DNA of 64,000 nt from Bacteroidia bacterium (GCA_014378485.1 JACMNO010000025.1:25231-89230); one strand, 5' to 3'; positions 1 to 9,469 are shown, counted from the first letter of the stretch. The notes: generated by a model not told the origin, from the sequence alone. A program made the numbers and translations.

Positions 1-1
1 T

Positions 2-436
2 ATGCCTGGTAAAGTAAATCCTACCCAACCGGAAGCATTAACCATGGTTTGTGCTCAGGTTATTGGTAACGATGTTGCCGCTACTGTTGGCGGATTAAAC
101 GGCCATTTTGAACTTAATGTATTTAAACCATTAATCGCGGCTAATGTATTGCAGTCTGCGCGTTTAATTGGTGATGCTTGTGTATCATTTACTGAAAAAT
201 GTAGTAATGGTATTACAGCAAACTTACCGGAAATTAAAAAACATTTAGAAAACTCTTTAATGTTGGTAACAGCTTTAAATACTCATATTGGTTACGAAAA
301 ATCAGCTAAAATTGCAAAGACAGCTCACAAAGGAAATAAAACTTTGCGTGAAGCAGCTATTGAGTTGGGTTACGTAACCAACGAACAATTTGACTTATGG
401 GTTCGCCCTGAAGATATGATTGGAAGTTTGAAGTAA
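2..436 (+). CDS. fumC: Fumarate hydratase class II, C-terminal part (5' truncated by window edge)
   Basis: This is the last 144 residues of a class II fumarase, the TCA-cycle enzyme that interconverts fumarate and malate in the cytoplasm. The visible part opens inside the family signature (MPGKVNPTQ, the end of the GSxxMPxKxNP loop of the fumarase/aspartase superfamily), so the methionine at base 2 is internal and the true start lies left of the window. The C-terminal domain that follows ([35 protein letters not shown]) matches class II fumarases closely and ends at the usual place. A hairpin terminator lies about 90 bases downstream. Aspartase is the main alternative, but the [11 protein letters not shown] stretch favours fumarase. 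Confidence 0.95.
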   Translation: MPGKVNPTQPEALTMVCAQVIGNDVAATVGGLNGHFELNVFKPLIAANVLQSARLIGDACVSFTEKCSNGITANLPEIKKHLENSLMLVTALNTHIGYEKSAKIAKTAHKGNKTLREAAIELGYVTNEQFDLWVRPEDMIGSLK

Positions 437-525
437 ATTTACCCATTGGTGTTTCTTACTTCGAGTTGTCACTCTCAATGTCCCGGTAATTTATCGGGAG
501 AAGGGCAAGAAACGAAAAAATAAAA

Positions 526-556
526 CAAAACCTGTAGCTCATTACTACGGGTTTTT
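526..556 (+). terminator. Rho-independent terminator after fumC
   Basis: A 7-bp stem, CCTGTAG (531-537) with CTACGGG (545-551), has one G-T pair and a short loop and runs into a T-rich tract. An A-run precedes it. It is placed 95 bases after the fumarase stop. Confidence 0.7.
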
Positions 557-634
557 GTGTTTTATATAATGCTATGAAACATAGCAAAAATTAGCTACAA
601 AATAAAGTACTTTTGTTTTTATAATAGGATTAAA

Positions 635-1468
635 ATGACAAAAGAAACAGCCCTCAAATTATTTGAGCAAAAGCAGGTACGTTCCGTTTGGGATGCAGAA
701 CAAGAGAAATGGTATTTCTCTATTATTGATGTAATTGAGGTGTTAACGGAGAGCCCGAATCCCAATAATTACTGGAAAGTATTAAAACATCGATTAATTA
801 AGGAAGGTAGTCAGTTGGTTACAAACTGTAACCAACTTAAATTAAAATCCTCCGATGGTAAATTTTATAATACTGATGTAGCTGATACTGAACAGTTATT
901 TCGTTTAATACAATCTGTTCCATCCAAAAAAGCAGAACCATTTAAATTATGGTTAGCGCAGGTTGGTAAAGAACGCTTAGATGAAATTGAAGACCCGGAA
1001 ATTGGCATTGACCGCTTAATGGAAACATATCTTAAAAAAGGATATAGCAAAGAGTGGATTAATCAACGTTTAAAAAGCATTGAAGTTAGAAAAGACTTAA
1101 CAGACGAATGGCAGGAGCGTGGTGTGCAAAAAGGACAGGAATTTGCGATTTTAACAGACGAAATAACCAAAGCGTGGAGCGGCCTATCTGTAAAGGAATA
1201 CAAGCAACATAAAAGTTTAAAAAAAGAAAATCTGCGGGACAACATGACTAATTTAGAATTAGTATTAAATATGTTAGCCGAAGCAACTACTACCGAAATC
1301 AGTAAAGAGAAAAAACCAAAAGGCTTTGTAGAAAGCAAAGTAATTGCTAAACAAGGCGGCACAATTGCGGGAAATACAAGAAAACAAATCGAAGAAAAAA
1401 CAGGTAAAAAAATAGTATCAAAAACAGCAGCAAATAAATTAATCGCTGCCAAAAGAAAGAATAAATAA
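635..1468 (+). CDS. Bro-N domain (phage antirepressor-like) protein
   Basis: This 277-residue protein resembles the BRO/antirepressor family. The N-terminal ~115 residues (VRSVWDAEQEKWYFSIIDVI, then YWKVLKHRL, then FRLIQSVPSKKAEPFKLWLA) carry the Bro-N pattern, and the stretch around residues 115-165 (GKERLDEIEDPEIGIDR, GYSKEWINQRL) is usual in the chromosomal Bacteroidota form related to DinD and phage antirepressors. The C-terminus is lysine-rich. Such proteins are thought to bind DNA, but the role of the chromosomal copies is not established. A TACTTTTG box (608-615) lies 19 bases before the ATG. The stop is only 20 bases from mfd. No phage genes are nearby, so it is either a solitary acquired gene or a stable resident. 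Confidence 0.8.
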   Translation: MTKETALKLFEQKQVRSVWDAEQEKWYFSIIDVIEVLTESPNPNNYWKVLKHRLIKEGSQLVTNCNQLKLKSSDGKFYNTDVADTEQLFRLIQSVPSKKAEPFKLWLAQVGKERLDEIEDPEIGIDRLMETYLKKGYSKEWINQRLKSIEVRKDLTDEWQERGVQKGQEFAILTDEITKAWSGLSVKEYKQHKSLKKENLRDNMTNLELVLNMLAEATTTEISKEKKPKGFVESKVIAKQGGTIAGNTRKQIEEKTGKKIVSKTAANKLIAAKRKNK

Positions 1469-1473
1469 TCCAT

Positions 1474-1481
1474 TATCTTTA
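1474..1481 (+). promoter_or_regulatory. Possible -7 box for mfd
   Basis: TATCTTTA resembles the Bacteroidota -7 element TAnnTTTG and ends 7 bases before the mfd ATG. No clear -33 TTTG is seen. If used, the mRNA would be nearly leaderless. Confidence 0.35.
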
Positions 1482-1488
1482 CAGCCTC

Positions 1489-4400
1489 ATGTGGTGGAAC
1501 GGTAAGTTTTGGGGCGAATTAAAACAAAAGCAAGCAAACCTTAATACAAACGTATTTTTTTCAGGTTTGCGCGGATCCTCATTTGCCTTTCTGGTAAATG
1601 ATCTTTTTCAAAACACTTCTTCCAATTATTTTATTGTTTGTAACGACAAGGAAAAGGCGGCTTATCTTTTAAACGATTTACAGGCCTTACTTCCCGAAAA
1701 ACATATTCATTATTTTCCTGAAAGTTACAAGGTTCCTTATAAAGAAGAAAAAACAAGCAATGCTTCCGTACAGGAAAGGGCGGAAGCCCTAAGCAACCTG
1801 AGCAAGGACAATTACTCAGGAATCGTGGTGACTTACGCCGCTGCATTGGCTGAAAAAGTGGCGTCTAAAACAAGCCTAAGCAAAAACACATTAGTCATTA
1901 AAAAAGGAGACAAACTTAGTATTGATTTTATACAGGAATTTTTATTGAGTTACGATTTCGAGTTATGCGATTTTGTTGCAGAACCGGGTCAGTATGCGAT
2001 TCGTGGTGGTATTGTGGACGTGTATTCATTTGCGCATGAATTACCTTACCGAATTGAGTTATTTGGTAATGATGTAGACGCTATTAAAACCTTTGACCCA
2101 GCCTCTCAATTATCTAATCATAATTATGACTTCGTAACGATTATTCCTGATATACAATCCAGTCAGGTGATTGAAGTGCGTCAATCCATTTTTGATTATA
2201 TTTCTGAAGGAACGGTATTGTGCTTTGACGATGTTTTGTTTTCAAAGGATTTTATTGACAAGCTTTTTGAGAAAACAGAAAAAGCATTTGCTGCTTTATC
2301 CGGAACGATCGGGCATTTGCCGCCTCAAGAATTATATATCCGTGGCGAAGAGTTTTTGGAGCACCTCAAACCGTTTACTTTAATAGAATATGGTTTACAA
2401 AAACATATTGCTTCTCAGGAAATTGCGTTTAATCAAAGTGGACAACCTCAGTTCAATAAGAACTTTGATATGCTTATCAATGACCTGAAAGCTAATAAAG
2501 CCAAAGGCTATAAAAACTATTTAACAACAGATAACACCAAACAGGCAGAGCGCCTGCATACGATCTTTAATGATTTGTTATCTAAAGAACACCGCACAGC
2601 AGAGAGTTTAATTGAGCACGTAAATATTAATATTCATGAAGGCTTCATTGATCACGATCTAAAGATTGCTTGTTATACTGATCATCAGGTATTTGAAAGA
2701 TACCATCGTTTTCATTTAAAAGAGACAAGATATAAAACGTCCGAATCATTAACTTTAAAAGAAATTTTATCCTTAAACCCGGGAGATTTTGTAACCCACA
2801 TCGATCATGGTATTGGGCGTTTTGGAGGTTTAGTGAAAATAAATGCAAATGGAAAAATGCAGGAAGCGGTGAAACTTGTTTATAAAGACAATGATTTTTT
2901 ATATGTCAGTATTCACAGTTTACATCGCATCAGCAAATATACCGGGAAGGAAGGAAATGTACCGCGCATTGATAAAATTGGTTCAACCACCTGGAGCACT
3001 CTAAAACAAAAGACCAAAAAAAACGTCAAAGAAGTTGCCTACGACCTCATTAAATTATACGCTAAACGAAAAGCGCAACCCGGTCACCGTTACCCTCAAG
3101 ATAATTATTTGCAACACGAACTGGAGGCTTCTTTCATTTACGAAGACACTCCTGATCAGATAAAGGTAACAGCCGATGTGAAAAAAGACATGGAACGTCC
3201 GCATCCAATGGATCGGTTGGTTTGCGGAGATGTAGGATTCGGCAAAACAGAAATTGCTATCCGCGCAGCCTTTAAAGCTGTCTGCGATAGCAAGCAGGTT
3301 GCTATTTTGGTTCCAACAACCATTTTGGCTTATCAGCATTATAAAACTTTTAAAGAGCGGCTAAAAGATTTGCCTTGTAATGTAAACTACATTAATCGTT
3401 TCAGAAGCGCTAAAGAAGTCAAAGAAATTATAGCAAAAACAGCCGAAGGAAAAATAGACATCCTTATTGGAACCCATAAAATTGTTGGAAAAGATATTAA
3501 GTTTAAAGATCTGGGTTTATTGATAATAGATGAAGAACAAAAGTTTGGTGTTGGTATAAAAGATAAATTAAAAACATTTAAAACAACGGTTGATACGTTA
3601 ACCTTAACAGCAACACCAATTCCACGAACATTACAATTTAGTTTAATGGGCGCTCGTGATCTCTCTGTTATTTCAACCCCTCCGGCAAATCGTTATCCGG
3701 TTCAAACGGAGTTAATTTCCTTTAGTGAAGAAGCTATCAGAGACGCAATTTCTTATGAATTAAGCCGTGGTGGGCAAGTGTTTTTTGTACACAATAAAGT
3801 GCAAAACATACAGGAAGTGGCCGGCATTATTCAGCGTTTAGTGCCTGAAGCAAGAGTAGCAGTTGGTCACGGACAGATGGAAGGCGATAAACTCGAAGAT
3901 GTAATGCTAAGTTTCATTGAAGGAGAGTTTGATATTTTAGTGGCCACCACCATCATTGAATCCGGATTAGATATTAGTAATGCCAACACGATTATTATTA
4001 ATGATTCTCAGAACTTCGGGTTAAGTGATTTACATCAAATGCGCGGCAGGGTAGGGCGGAGTAATAAAAAAGCATTTTGTTATTTACTTACGCCGCCATT
4101 TATTAACCTATCAACAGAAGCCAGAAAACGGTTAAAGGCTATTATTGAGTTCAGTGATTTAGGAAGTGGGTTTCAAATTGCGATGCGTGATCTTGATATT
4201 CGTGGTGCTGGTAATTTATTAGGCGGAGAACAAAGTGGCTTTATCAATGATATGGGTTTTGATACCTATATGAAAATATTAAATGAGGCCATCGAAGAAT
4301 TAAAACAGGAACACTGGTATAAAGAAACGATTGAAGATGGAGAAGGCGCAAGTACTGATAAAACAGTTTTCTCTCGCCAGTTTGTAAAGGAAACAGTGGT

Positions 4401-4860
4401 TGATACAGATTTGCAATTATTAATCCCGGATACGTATGTGAGTAATTTGACAGAGCGTTTGTTATTATACAGGGAGCTTGATAATGTTTCAAAAACAGAA
4501 GAGTTGGCGGTATTTGAATCAAAGTTGCGAGATCGTTTTGGGCCACTACCAATCGAAGCTTCAGAATTAATTAGTGTGGTGCGGATGCGCTGGGCAGCAA
4601 TGAAATTGGGGTTTGAAAAAATTACACTAAAGAACAATAAAATGTTGGCTTATTTTTTAAGCAAGCAAGATAGTGAATATTATAATTCGGCAATGTTTAA
4701 AGCTGTATTAGCTTATGCCCAAAAAACTCCTAAACAAACCGCCTTAAAGGAGCAAAACAACAAGTTGTGGCTTACCATCGAAAACATTAGAAGCGTGGAT
4801 GAGGCAATCGCTGTGATGGAAAAAATCACTAGTATGCTTGTAAAACCTATCGATGCCTAA
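1489..4860 (+). CDS. mfd: Transcription-repair coupling factor Mfd
   Basis: A full-length Mfd of 1123 residues. It displaces RNA polymerase stalled at DNA lesions and recruits UvrA for strand-specific nucleotide excision repair. The order is standard: an N-terminal UvrB-like region (about 1-330), a CarD-like RNA-polymerase-interacting domain near 428-486 (GDFVTHIDHGIGRF), the superfamily 2 translocase (Walker A GDVGFGKT near 580, DEEQKFG near 681, TATPIPRTL, IESGLDISNANT, QMRGRVGR) and the C-terminal TRCF domain. DEEQ with lysine where many family members have arginine (DEEQRFG) is a conservative change. The start is the ATG at 1489, giving the usual short N-terminus of Bacteroidota Mfd. It follows the Bro-N gene by 20 bases and may be cotranscribed or use its own box. 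Confidence 0.97.
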   Translation: MWWNGKFWGELKQKQANLNTNVFFSGLRGSSFAFLVNDLFQNTSSNYFIVCNDKEKAAYLLNDLQALLPEKHIHYFPESYKVPYKEEKTSNASVQERAEALSNLSKDNYSGIVVTYAAALAEKVASKTSLSKNTLVIKKGDKLSIDFIQEFLLSYDFELCDFVAEPGQYAIRGGIVDVYSFAHELPYRIELFGNDVDAIKTFDPASQLSNHNYDFVTIIPDIQSSQVIEVRQSIFDYISEGTVLCFDDVLFSKDFIDKLFEKTEKAFAALSGTIGHLPPQELYIRGEEFLEHLKPFTLIEYGLQKHIASQEIAFNQSGQPQFNKNFDMLINDLKANKAKGYKNYLTTDNTKQAERLHTIFNDLLSKEHRTAESLIEHVNINIHEGFIDHDLKIACYTDHQVFERYHRFHLKETRYKTSESLTLKEILSLNPGDFVTHIDHGIGRFGGLVKINANGKMQEAVKLVYKDNDFLYVSIHSLHRISKYTGKEGNVPRIDKIGSTTWSTLKQKTKKNVKEVAYDLIKLYAKRKAQPGHRYPQDNYLQHELEASFIYEDTPDQIKVTADVKKDMERPHPMDRLVCGDVGFGKTEIAIRAAFKAVCDSKQVAILVPTTILAYQHYKTFKERLKDLPCNVNYINRFRSAKEVKEIIAKTAEGKIDILIGTHKIVGKDIKFKDLGLLIIDEEQKFGVGIKDKLKTFKTTVDTLTLTATPIPRTLQFSLMGARDLSVISTPPANRYPVQTELISFSEEAIRDAISYELSRGGQVFFVHNKVQNIQEVAGIIQRLVPEARVAVGHGQMEGDKLEDVMLSFIEGEFDILVATTIIESGLDISNANTIIINDSQNFGLSDLHQMRGRVGRSNKKAFCYLLTPPFINLSTEARKRLKAIIEFSDLGSGFQIAMRDLDIRGAGNLLGGEQSGFINDMGFDTYMKILNEAIEELKQEHWYKETIEDGEGASTDKTVFSRQFVKETVVDTDLQLLIPDTYVSNLTERLLLYRELDNVSKTEELAVFESKLRDRFGPLPIEASELISVVRMRWAAMKLGFEKITLKNNKMLAYFLSKQDSEYYNSAMFKAVLAYAQKTPKQTALKEQNNKLWLTIENIRSVDEAIAVMEKITSMLVKPIDA

Positions 4861-4894
4861 TATTTGTCAAGCGGAGGGTTAAAATGTCGAAGTG

Positions 4895-4919
4895 TGTCAC
4901 GCTGAGCGTAGTCGAAGCG
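4895..4919. repeat. Short dispersed intergenic repeat of the GCTGAGCGTAGTCGAAG type
   Basis: The block after mfd contains GTCACGCTGAGCGTAGTC followed by GAAGCG. From general knowledge this is a very common intergenic repeat in Bacteroidota genomes. It contains a small hairpin (CGCT/AGCG). A related fragment (CTTCGAG with GTCAC) is seen near 458-470. Confidence 0.55.
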
Positions 4920-4936
4920 AAAAACAACTCACAAAA

Positions 4937-4967
4937 AAACCCGCTTCGTAATAGAAGCGGGTTTTTT
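4937..4967. terminator. Bidirectional terminator between mfd and a T9SS gene
   Basis: The perfect 8-bp stem CCCGCTTC (4940-4947) / GAAGCGGG (4954-4961) has a 6-base loop, A-run on the left and T-run on the right. It can end transcription of mfd (+) and of the convergent cargo gene (-). Confidence 0.85.
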
Positions 4968-4986
4968 AGTAACATGAAATATAAGA

Positions 4987-6327
4987 TTATTCTACGATCA
5001 TTTTCTTAGTTGTTACGTTACCATCTACATTTAAAGAGTAGTAATAAATACCAGCAGCATATGCTCCTAATTTAACTGAATGAGTTCCGGTTGTCGTTCC
5101 TGCGTTTTCAGAAGAAACAACACGACCCATGATGTCAGTTACTGTAAATAGTGCTGAATTTACATCAGAAGATAATTTATAACTTACAACTGATTCTTTA
5201 GTGTATGGATTTGGCATATTCTGAGTTAAACCGAAAGAATTAGTGTGTAAATCTTTCACATTAGTAACTACTGGAGTATGAATAGAAAAGTCTATCATGT
5301 ATGCGCGATTTGTTGATGAACGTAATTTTGTTCCAAATGAACCAGGCATATTATATCTCTCTCTTTTAAAAGAATAAGTAGTATAGTTTTTACCAACGGA
5401 AAGATCATCAAAATAAGCTGAACCTGCTGTTGGTGGAGACGGAGTGTTTTGCACCATAATTCTGGCTGCCATTCCATTAACGGTTGCAACATTAGTACTG
5501 GTGGCGGAACTATAGCAAACGGTACCTACAGGAATATTTGGTTGACCAGGAATAAAAGTAGCAACAGCCGAAACAATATTATCTGCTGGTATTAATTGGC
5601 CCATTAAGCCATTTACTACAACAGGTATATAACCTGTTAAATTTGTAGTAGCTGTATCAGCATCAGTTAATACATATTTAATACTTAATTTATTAGAAGG
5701 CGGAGCGGTTAAAAACGAGGCACTGCCCTGAACGCCGGGGGCTGCGTTGAATAATGGACAGAAATAAGTGCCAAAAAACCCATTTGGTGCTGCAAAACTA
5801 AATGTTCCAAAAACATTAGTGTTAGTTGTGTCACCCCAAACCACTTCAACTAATAAAGTATCGTTGAATGATGTACGTCTTTGATAAAAATTACCAACCC
5901 ATACAGTATCTAAATAATAAGATTCAGTAGATGTTACCAAAGGAGTAAAATTTACCTGATCAAAAATAATGCTTTTCGGATCAAAATTCATCCCAAATTT
6001 ATGATTTGAAATATAAGATGCGGTGGCAAAAGAACTTCTGGTTGTTGAATCACAATAAGTAGGTGATACAAATAATCCAACTTTGGTTCCCGCAGAGCCT
6101 CCCGCAATTTCTGAGGGTAATACTCCGTTTGTGGTAATTAACGCATAACCAGGATCAAAACGACCAGACAAGCCTGCTGCCGAAGTCTTAAGCGAAGATT
6201 TTGATGGTATTTTACGATTTGTTGGAGTTAATCCAATAGAGTTATCATTTACAAGGCTAATTGAGCTCTGTGCAATTGATACAACGCTTATAGAAAGCGT
6301 AAATAAAAAAGAATAAATTGTTTTCAT
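4987..6327 (-). CDS. T9SS type A sorting-domain protein, function unknown
   Basis: A 446-residue secreted protein. It has an N-terminal signal peptide (MKTIYSFLFTLSISVVSIAQ) and a C-terminal type A sorting domain of about 80 residues with the hallmark NMPNPYTKES, FTVTDIMGRVV and KLGAYAAGIYYYSL segments and a basic KKMIVE end. By family knowledge, such proteins cross the outer membrane through the type IX system and are released or anchored. The middle part has no recognisable enzyme motif. Its sorting domain is nearly the same as that of the gene at 7606-8901, while the gene between them has a different one. It lies 67 bases downstream of its neighbour, so the two are probably cotranscribed. 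Confidence 0.85.
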   Translation of the reverse strand: MKTIYSFLFTLSISVVSIAQSSISLVNDNSIGLTPTNRKIPSKSSLKTSAAGLSGRFDPGYALITTNGVLPSEIAGGSAGTKVGLFVSPTYCDSTTRSSFATASYISNHKFGMNFDPKSIIFDQVNFTPLVTSTESYYLDTVWVGNFYQRRTSFNDTLLVEVVWGDTTNTNVFGTFSFAAPNGFFGTYFCPLFNAAPGVQGSASFLTAPPSNKLSIKYVLTDADTATTNLTGYIPVVVNGLMGQLIPADNIVSAVATFIPGQPNIPVGTVCYSSATSTNVATVNGMAARIMVQNTPSPPTAGSAYFDDLSVGKNYTTYSFKRERYNMPGSFGTKLRSSTNRAYMIDFSIHTPVVTNVKDLHTNSFGLTQNMPNPYTKESVVSYKLSSDVNSALFTVTDIMGRVVSSENAGTTTGTHSVKLGAYAAGIYYYSLNVDGNVTTKKMIVE

Positions 6328-6394
6328 GATTTAGTATTTATGTAGGTGAAAAAAAATAAACACACGCCCTACCGAGATTGTGTTTTTAAATTAA

Positions 6395-7492
6395 TTATTT
6401 AGTAACAACAAATTCTTTTGTTACTACATTTCCATTAGAACGTAATTGATAAAAATATGAACCAGCAGCATAAGACGAAGCGTTTAAATTAATTTTATAA
6501 TCACCGGCCTGTTGTGTACCAAAAGTTTCATTATATACTTTTTGCCCATGAATATTGTAAACGCCTAAAGAAACATCTCTTGATTCTTTTTCTAATGAGT
6601 AAGAAATAGTTGCTACATCCTGAGAAGGATTAGGGTAAATGGCATTTAATTTTACGCCATTATAATATTCGTTAACAGCAGAAATAACACCTAATACCGC
6701 GAAGAAGCCAATATTGTCATCTAAAGCGCCGTCGGCAAAAGCGCCTCCATCTGTTTTGTACCACATATTGCCAGAAGTAGCGTGAAATGTCATATCGATG
6801 TTTTGTGCAGCACCAATAGCATCGCTAATAAAACCAACAGTATCTGTAGCTGCTAAACCAAAGCTATTAACTACAATAGCAAAATCAGCTGATATTTGAA
6901 TTGGTGTAGAAAATGTTGCTACTGTCCAAGCAAATCCTGCCGGACCTGATGTAGTTGTGTCAACATTCGCAATATTGACTAATGCTGTTGGTGTTTTTTT
7001 AATATTAGGTCCATAAGAATCTAAAGTGAAAGTACCGGCTGTTGCTGTGCCTGTTGGAGCAACGTAAGTACGTGCTTTATTTGCAGCCATACTCCAGATA
7101 CTAACTGAAAGATTAGATGTAGCTAAAGGTGTAGGCGCCATATCTTTTCCAATCGCCCATATCACCACTTTTTCAATTGATAATGAAGTTGAATTTAAAT
7201 TGTAATAACCTTGGGCACATGTGCTGATGCCACCATTGTTTTTTCCATAAACATATCCACCACCCTGAGAACCAAAGATGGTTAATTGACCCCCACCGAA
7301 TCCAAATTCCGGTAAAAAATCAACAACGTTGTTCCATCCGGCTGTATCGCCAGCCATGGCTGTAGCTGTTTTAGCAGAAAGAGTAAGTGAAGGAGTGAAT
7401 TTAACACTACTAGCGCTTGCCTGGTCCGTTAATTGCGCTTGAGCTACTATGGACAAACCAAGAGTGGAAAGTATCAAGTAAATTTTTTTCAT
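6395..7492 (-). CDS. T9SS type A sorting-domain protein, function unknown
   Basis: A 365-residue secreted protein with signal peptide (MKKIYLILSTLGLSIVAQAQ) and C-terminal type A sorting domain (NAIYPNPSQDVATISYSL, LGVYNIHGQKVYNE, YAAGSYFYQL, TKEFVVTK). The central ~250 residues are rich in Ala, Thr and Gly and look like a beta-rich surface domain; I do not recognise an enzyme. It has a well-formed promoter (TATATTTG with upstream TTTG) at 7519-7549. It is the middle member of three tandem cargo genes and probably leads a two-gene operon with the 4987-6327 gene. Confidence 0.85.
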   Translation of the reverse strand: MKKIYLILSTLGLSIVAQAQLTDQASASSVKFTPSLTLSAKTATAMAGDTAGWNNVVDFLPEFGFGGGQLTIFGSQGGGYVYGKNNGGISTCAQGYYNLNSTSLSIEKVVIWAIGKDMAPTPLATSNLSVSIWSMAANKARTYVAPTGTATAGTFTLDSYGPNIKKTPTALVNIANVDTTTSGPAGFAWTVATFSTPIQISADFAIVVNSFGLAATDTVGFISDAIGAAQNIDMTFHATSGNMWYKTDGGAFADGALDDNIGFFAVLGVISAVNEYYNGVKLNAIYPNPSQDVATISYSLEKESRDVSLGVYNIHGQKVYNETFGTQQAGDYKINLNASSYAAGSYFYQLRSNGNVVTKEFVVTK

Positions 7493-7518
7493 GTTGATCG
7501 TTTTAAATGATTTTTAAA

Positions 7519-7549
7519 CAAATATAATGAATCAAGTTCTAAAAACAAA
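7519..7549 (-). promoter_or_regulatory. Bacteroidota-type promoter of the 6395-7492 gene
   Basis: Read on the minus strand, TTTG (7549-7546) is followed after 19 bases by TATATTTG (7526-7519), a full match to the phylum -33/-7 consensus. The start codon is 26 bases further on. Confidence 0.65.
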
Positions 7550-7576
7550 AAAACCAGCCTGAATCTCGGGCTGGTT
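7545..7576 (-). terminator. Terminator after the 7606-8901 gene
   Basis: The perfect stem AACCAGCC (7552-7559) / GGCTGGTT (7569-7576) has a run of A on the left, which is a T-run on the minus strand. It ends the upstream cargo gene just before the promoter of the next one. Confidence 0.85.
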
Positions 7577-7605
7577 TTTTGAAAAAAAAGATAGTTTTAA
7601 GATGA

Positions 7606-8901
7606 TTATTCTACGATCATTTTCTTAGTGGTTACTTTACCATCTACATTTAAAGAATAGTAATAAACGCCTGCAGCATAAGAACCTAATTTAACCGAGT
7701 GTATACCTGCGCTTGTACCAACTTTTTCAGAAGTCACAACACGGCCCATTATATCAGTTACAGTAAACACTGCAGAGTTGGCATCATTTACTAATTGAAA
7801 ATTAACTTTAGATGAACCCGAAAATGGATTAGGAATGTTTTGTCCTAAAGCAAAACCACTATTTTCTAATTCTTTTACCCCAACAGAAATGTTTGTTAAT
7901 TTAAAACCAATATCATGACTTTCGTAAGCAAAAGGGGTAGTATATGCATACGTTGGTAAGAAGTATCCATTCCAGCCGGTGGAGCTTAAGTTGTATCTTG
8001 AATCTGTAGGAAGAACCATTGACATAGTCATATCCGCGGTGTAATAATTGCCAAGGGTTCCAAAATTAGTTGGATCGGTTCCTGCACCATTTTGCTCTGC
8101 CGAAATGATCATAAATAAGTTTTTGTTTGCAGTATTAGTTGCATCGCCTATTAAAATATCTGTAGGAGTGAAAGTGTAACCAGGCTTAAAGGAAAGAACC
8201 GCACCAATTTTTTTAGAGTTTGTTTGCGGAGTAATACCAGGGGTCGCAACTTTAATTTGCTTGTAAACACCACCGGAACAAGTATCGGCATATGTTAAAG
8301 GAATAGATAATCTCTTTAACAGAGGAGTTGAAGCTTTAATATTATTTGTTGTGGGATTATATTCAATATCCTGATAAGAAACAGTTGTTCCCAGATTCCA
8401 GTCTAAAGCATGATTTTCAGCAATTATTTGTATGATTAAAGAATCTGCAGTATTATCTGTTAAACCTGTGTTTCTCTCATATAAATAACCAACAGAAACA
8501 GAATCGCAGGTATATGTTACTGTTTTATCATCAATAATAGTTTGTTGTGCCATAAAGCTAGGGTCCATGTAAATTGCAGCTTTGTGTATAAATGGATTTA
8601 CAGGTTGCCCCCCGGCATCAAATCCTAAAATAATAGTGGAATCAGGAAAAATATGCATAACGTTATATGTTGGCACTCCCGCCTGAACTAATTCAAGAAA
8701 GTCCAATTGGTTAAACCATGCGCTGCCCGCCATACTTGCAGTTTTATTGCTAAAAGAAGGGTTTGTTTTTCTATAAACTGCACCGTTTACATTTTTAAAC
8801 TTGTGCACCGGTTCATTAGGAACAGAGTTGATCGTTGTTTTGTTTTGAGCAATTGCTAAAACAGAAAACAACACCATAGATGAAAGTAAAATTCTTTTCA
8901 T
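7606..8901 (-). CDS. T9SS type A sorting-domain protein, function unknown
   Basis: A 431-residue secreted protein with signal peptide (MKRILLSSMVLFSVLAIAQ) and type A sorting domain (ALGQNIPNPFSGSSKVNF, FTVTDIMGRVVTSE, KLGSYAAGVYYYSLNVDG, KKMIVE end). The C-terminal ~65 residues differ from those of the 4987-6327 protein at only a few positions and the two are also similar in DNA, so the sorting domains share a recent origin. The middle region shows no catalytic motif. It has its own promoter (8935-8965) and terminator, so it forms a single-gene unit. Confidence 0.85.
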   Translation of the reverse strand: MKRILLSSMVLFSVLAIAQNKTTINSVPNEPVHKFKNVNGAVYRKTNPSFSNKTASMAGSAWFNQLDFLELVQAGVPTYNVMHIFPDSTIILGFDAGGQPVNPFIHKAAIYMDPSFMAQQTIIDDKTVTYTCDSVSVGYLYERNTGLTDNTADSLIIQIIAENHALDWNLGTTVSYQDIEYNPTTNNIKASTPLLKRLSIPLTYADTCSGGVYKQIKVATPGITPQTNSKKIGAVLSFKPGYTFTPTDILIGDATNTANKNLFMIISAEQNGAGTDPTNFGTLGNYYTADMTMSMVLPTDSRYNLSSTGWNGYFLPTYAYTTPFAYESHDIGFKLTNISVGVKELENSGFALGQNIPNPFSGSSKVNFQLVNDANSAVFTVTDIMGRVVTSEKVGTSAGIHSVKLGSYAAGVYYYSLNVDGKVTTKKMIVE

Positions 8902-8934
8902 GATTTTAATTTTTAGTTATTATTAGTACAGTAT

Positions 8935-8965
8935 CAAATATAAGTCTTTTGTTGCAAAAAACAAA
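8935..8965 (-). promoter_or_regulatory. Bacteroidota-type promoter of the 7606-8901 gene
   Basis: On the minus strand, TTTG (8965-8962) is followed after 19 bases by TATATTTG (8942-8935). Spacing and sequence are the same as in the promoter at 7519-7549. The leader before the ATG is about 30 bases. Confidence 0.65.
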
Positions 8966-9049
8966 TGATCGAATTTGTTAAAACCGCTGATTTCTTTAAT
9001 ATTATTGGACTTATTATTTCTTTTCACTTGCTTTTATTATCTTTAAACC

Positions 9050-9469
9050 ATGTTAAAAAACACAACAGAATCAAGTATAAAATTTAGCGAGGTAGATTCT
9101 TTAAGAGTAGTTTGGCATGGCAATTATGTTCGCTATTTTGAAGATGGAAGGGAAGCTTTCGGGAAACAATACGGCTTGGGATATCTGGATGTTTATGAGT
9201 ATGGATTTGCGGTTCCTCTGATTGACCTTCAGGTTAATTTTAAACGTATTTTGGAATATGGCGATACTGCTATCATCGAAACCACTTTTATAAATTCTCC
9301 GGCCGCCAAACTAATCTTCGAATATAAAATTACAAGCGCCAAACATGGTTATGTAGCGTGTTTAGGAAAAACAACCCAGGTTTTTATGAATCCGGTGAAT
9401 AAAGAACTTTTTATTACCGTGCCGACTTTTATTGAATTATGGAAAAAGAAATGGGAAATAACTCTTTAA
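9050..9469 (+). CDS. Acyl-CoA/acyl-ACP thioesterase, 4HBT hotdog family
   Basis: A 139-residue hotdog-fold thioesterase of the YbgC/FadM type. The motif near residues 15-35 (FSEVDSLRVVWHGNYVRYFE) is the family active-site stretch: the aspartate and the HxNY pattern are in place. Such enzymes hydrolyse acyl-CoA or acyl-ACP thioesters in the cytoplasm. It starts a plus-strand run with a LolA-like carrier, a lipoprotein, a hotdog dehydratase and a DUF420 protein. Thioesterase, LolA and dehydratase together are typical accessory genes of aryl-polyene and flexirubin clusters, so a role in releasing or loading a polyene acyl chain is plausible but inferred. A TATCTTTA box ends 4 bases before the ATG. 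Confidence 0.88.
   Translation: MLKNTTESSIKFSEVDSLRVVWHGNYVRYFEDGREAFGKQYGLGYLDVYEYGFAVPLIDLQVNFKRILEYGDTAIIETTFINSPAAKLIFEYKITSAKHGYVACLGKTTQVFMNPVNKELFITVPTFIELWKKKWEITL

Noticed and set aside
2..4. ATG at base 2 as a gene start
   Set aside because: It is inside the conserved fumarase MPGKVNP motif, so the gene begins left of the window.
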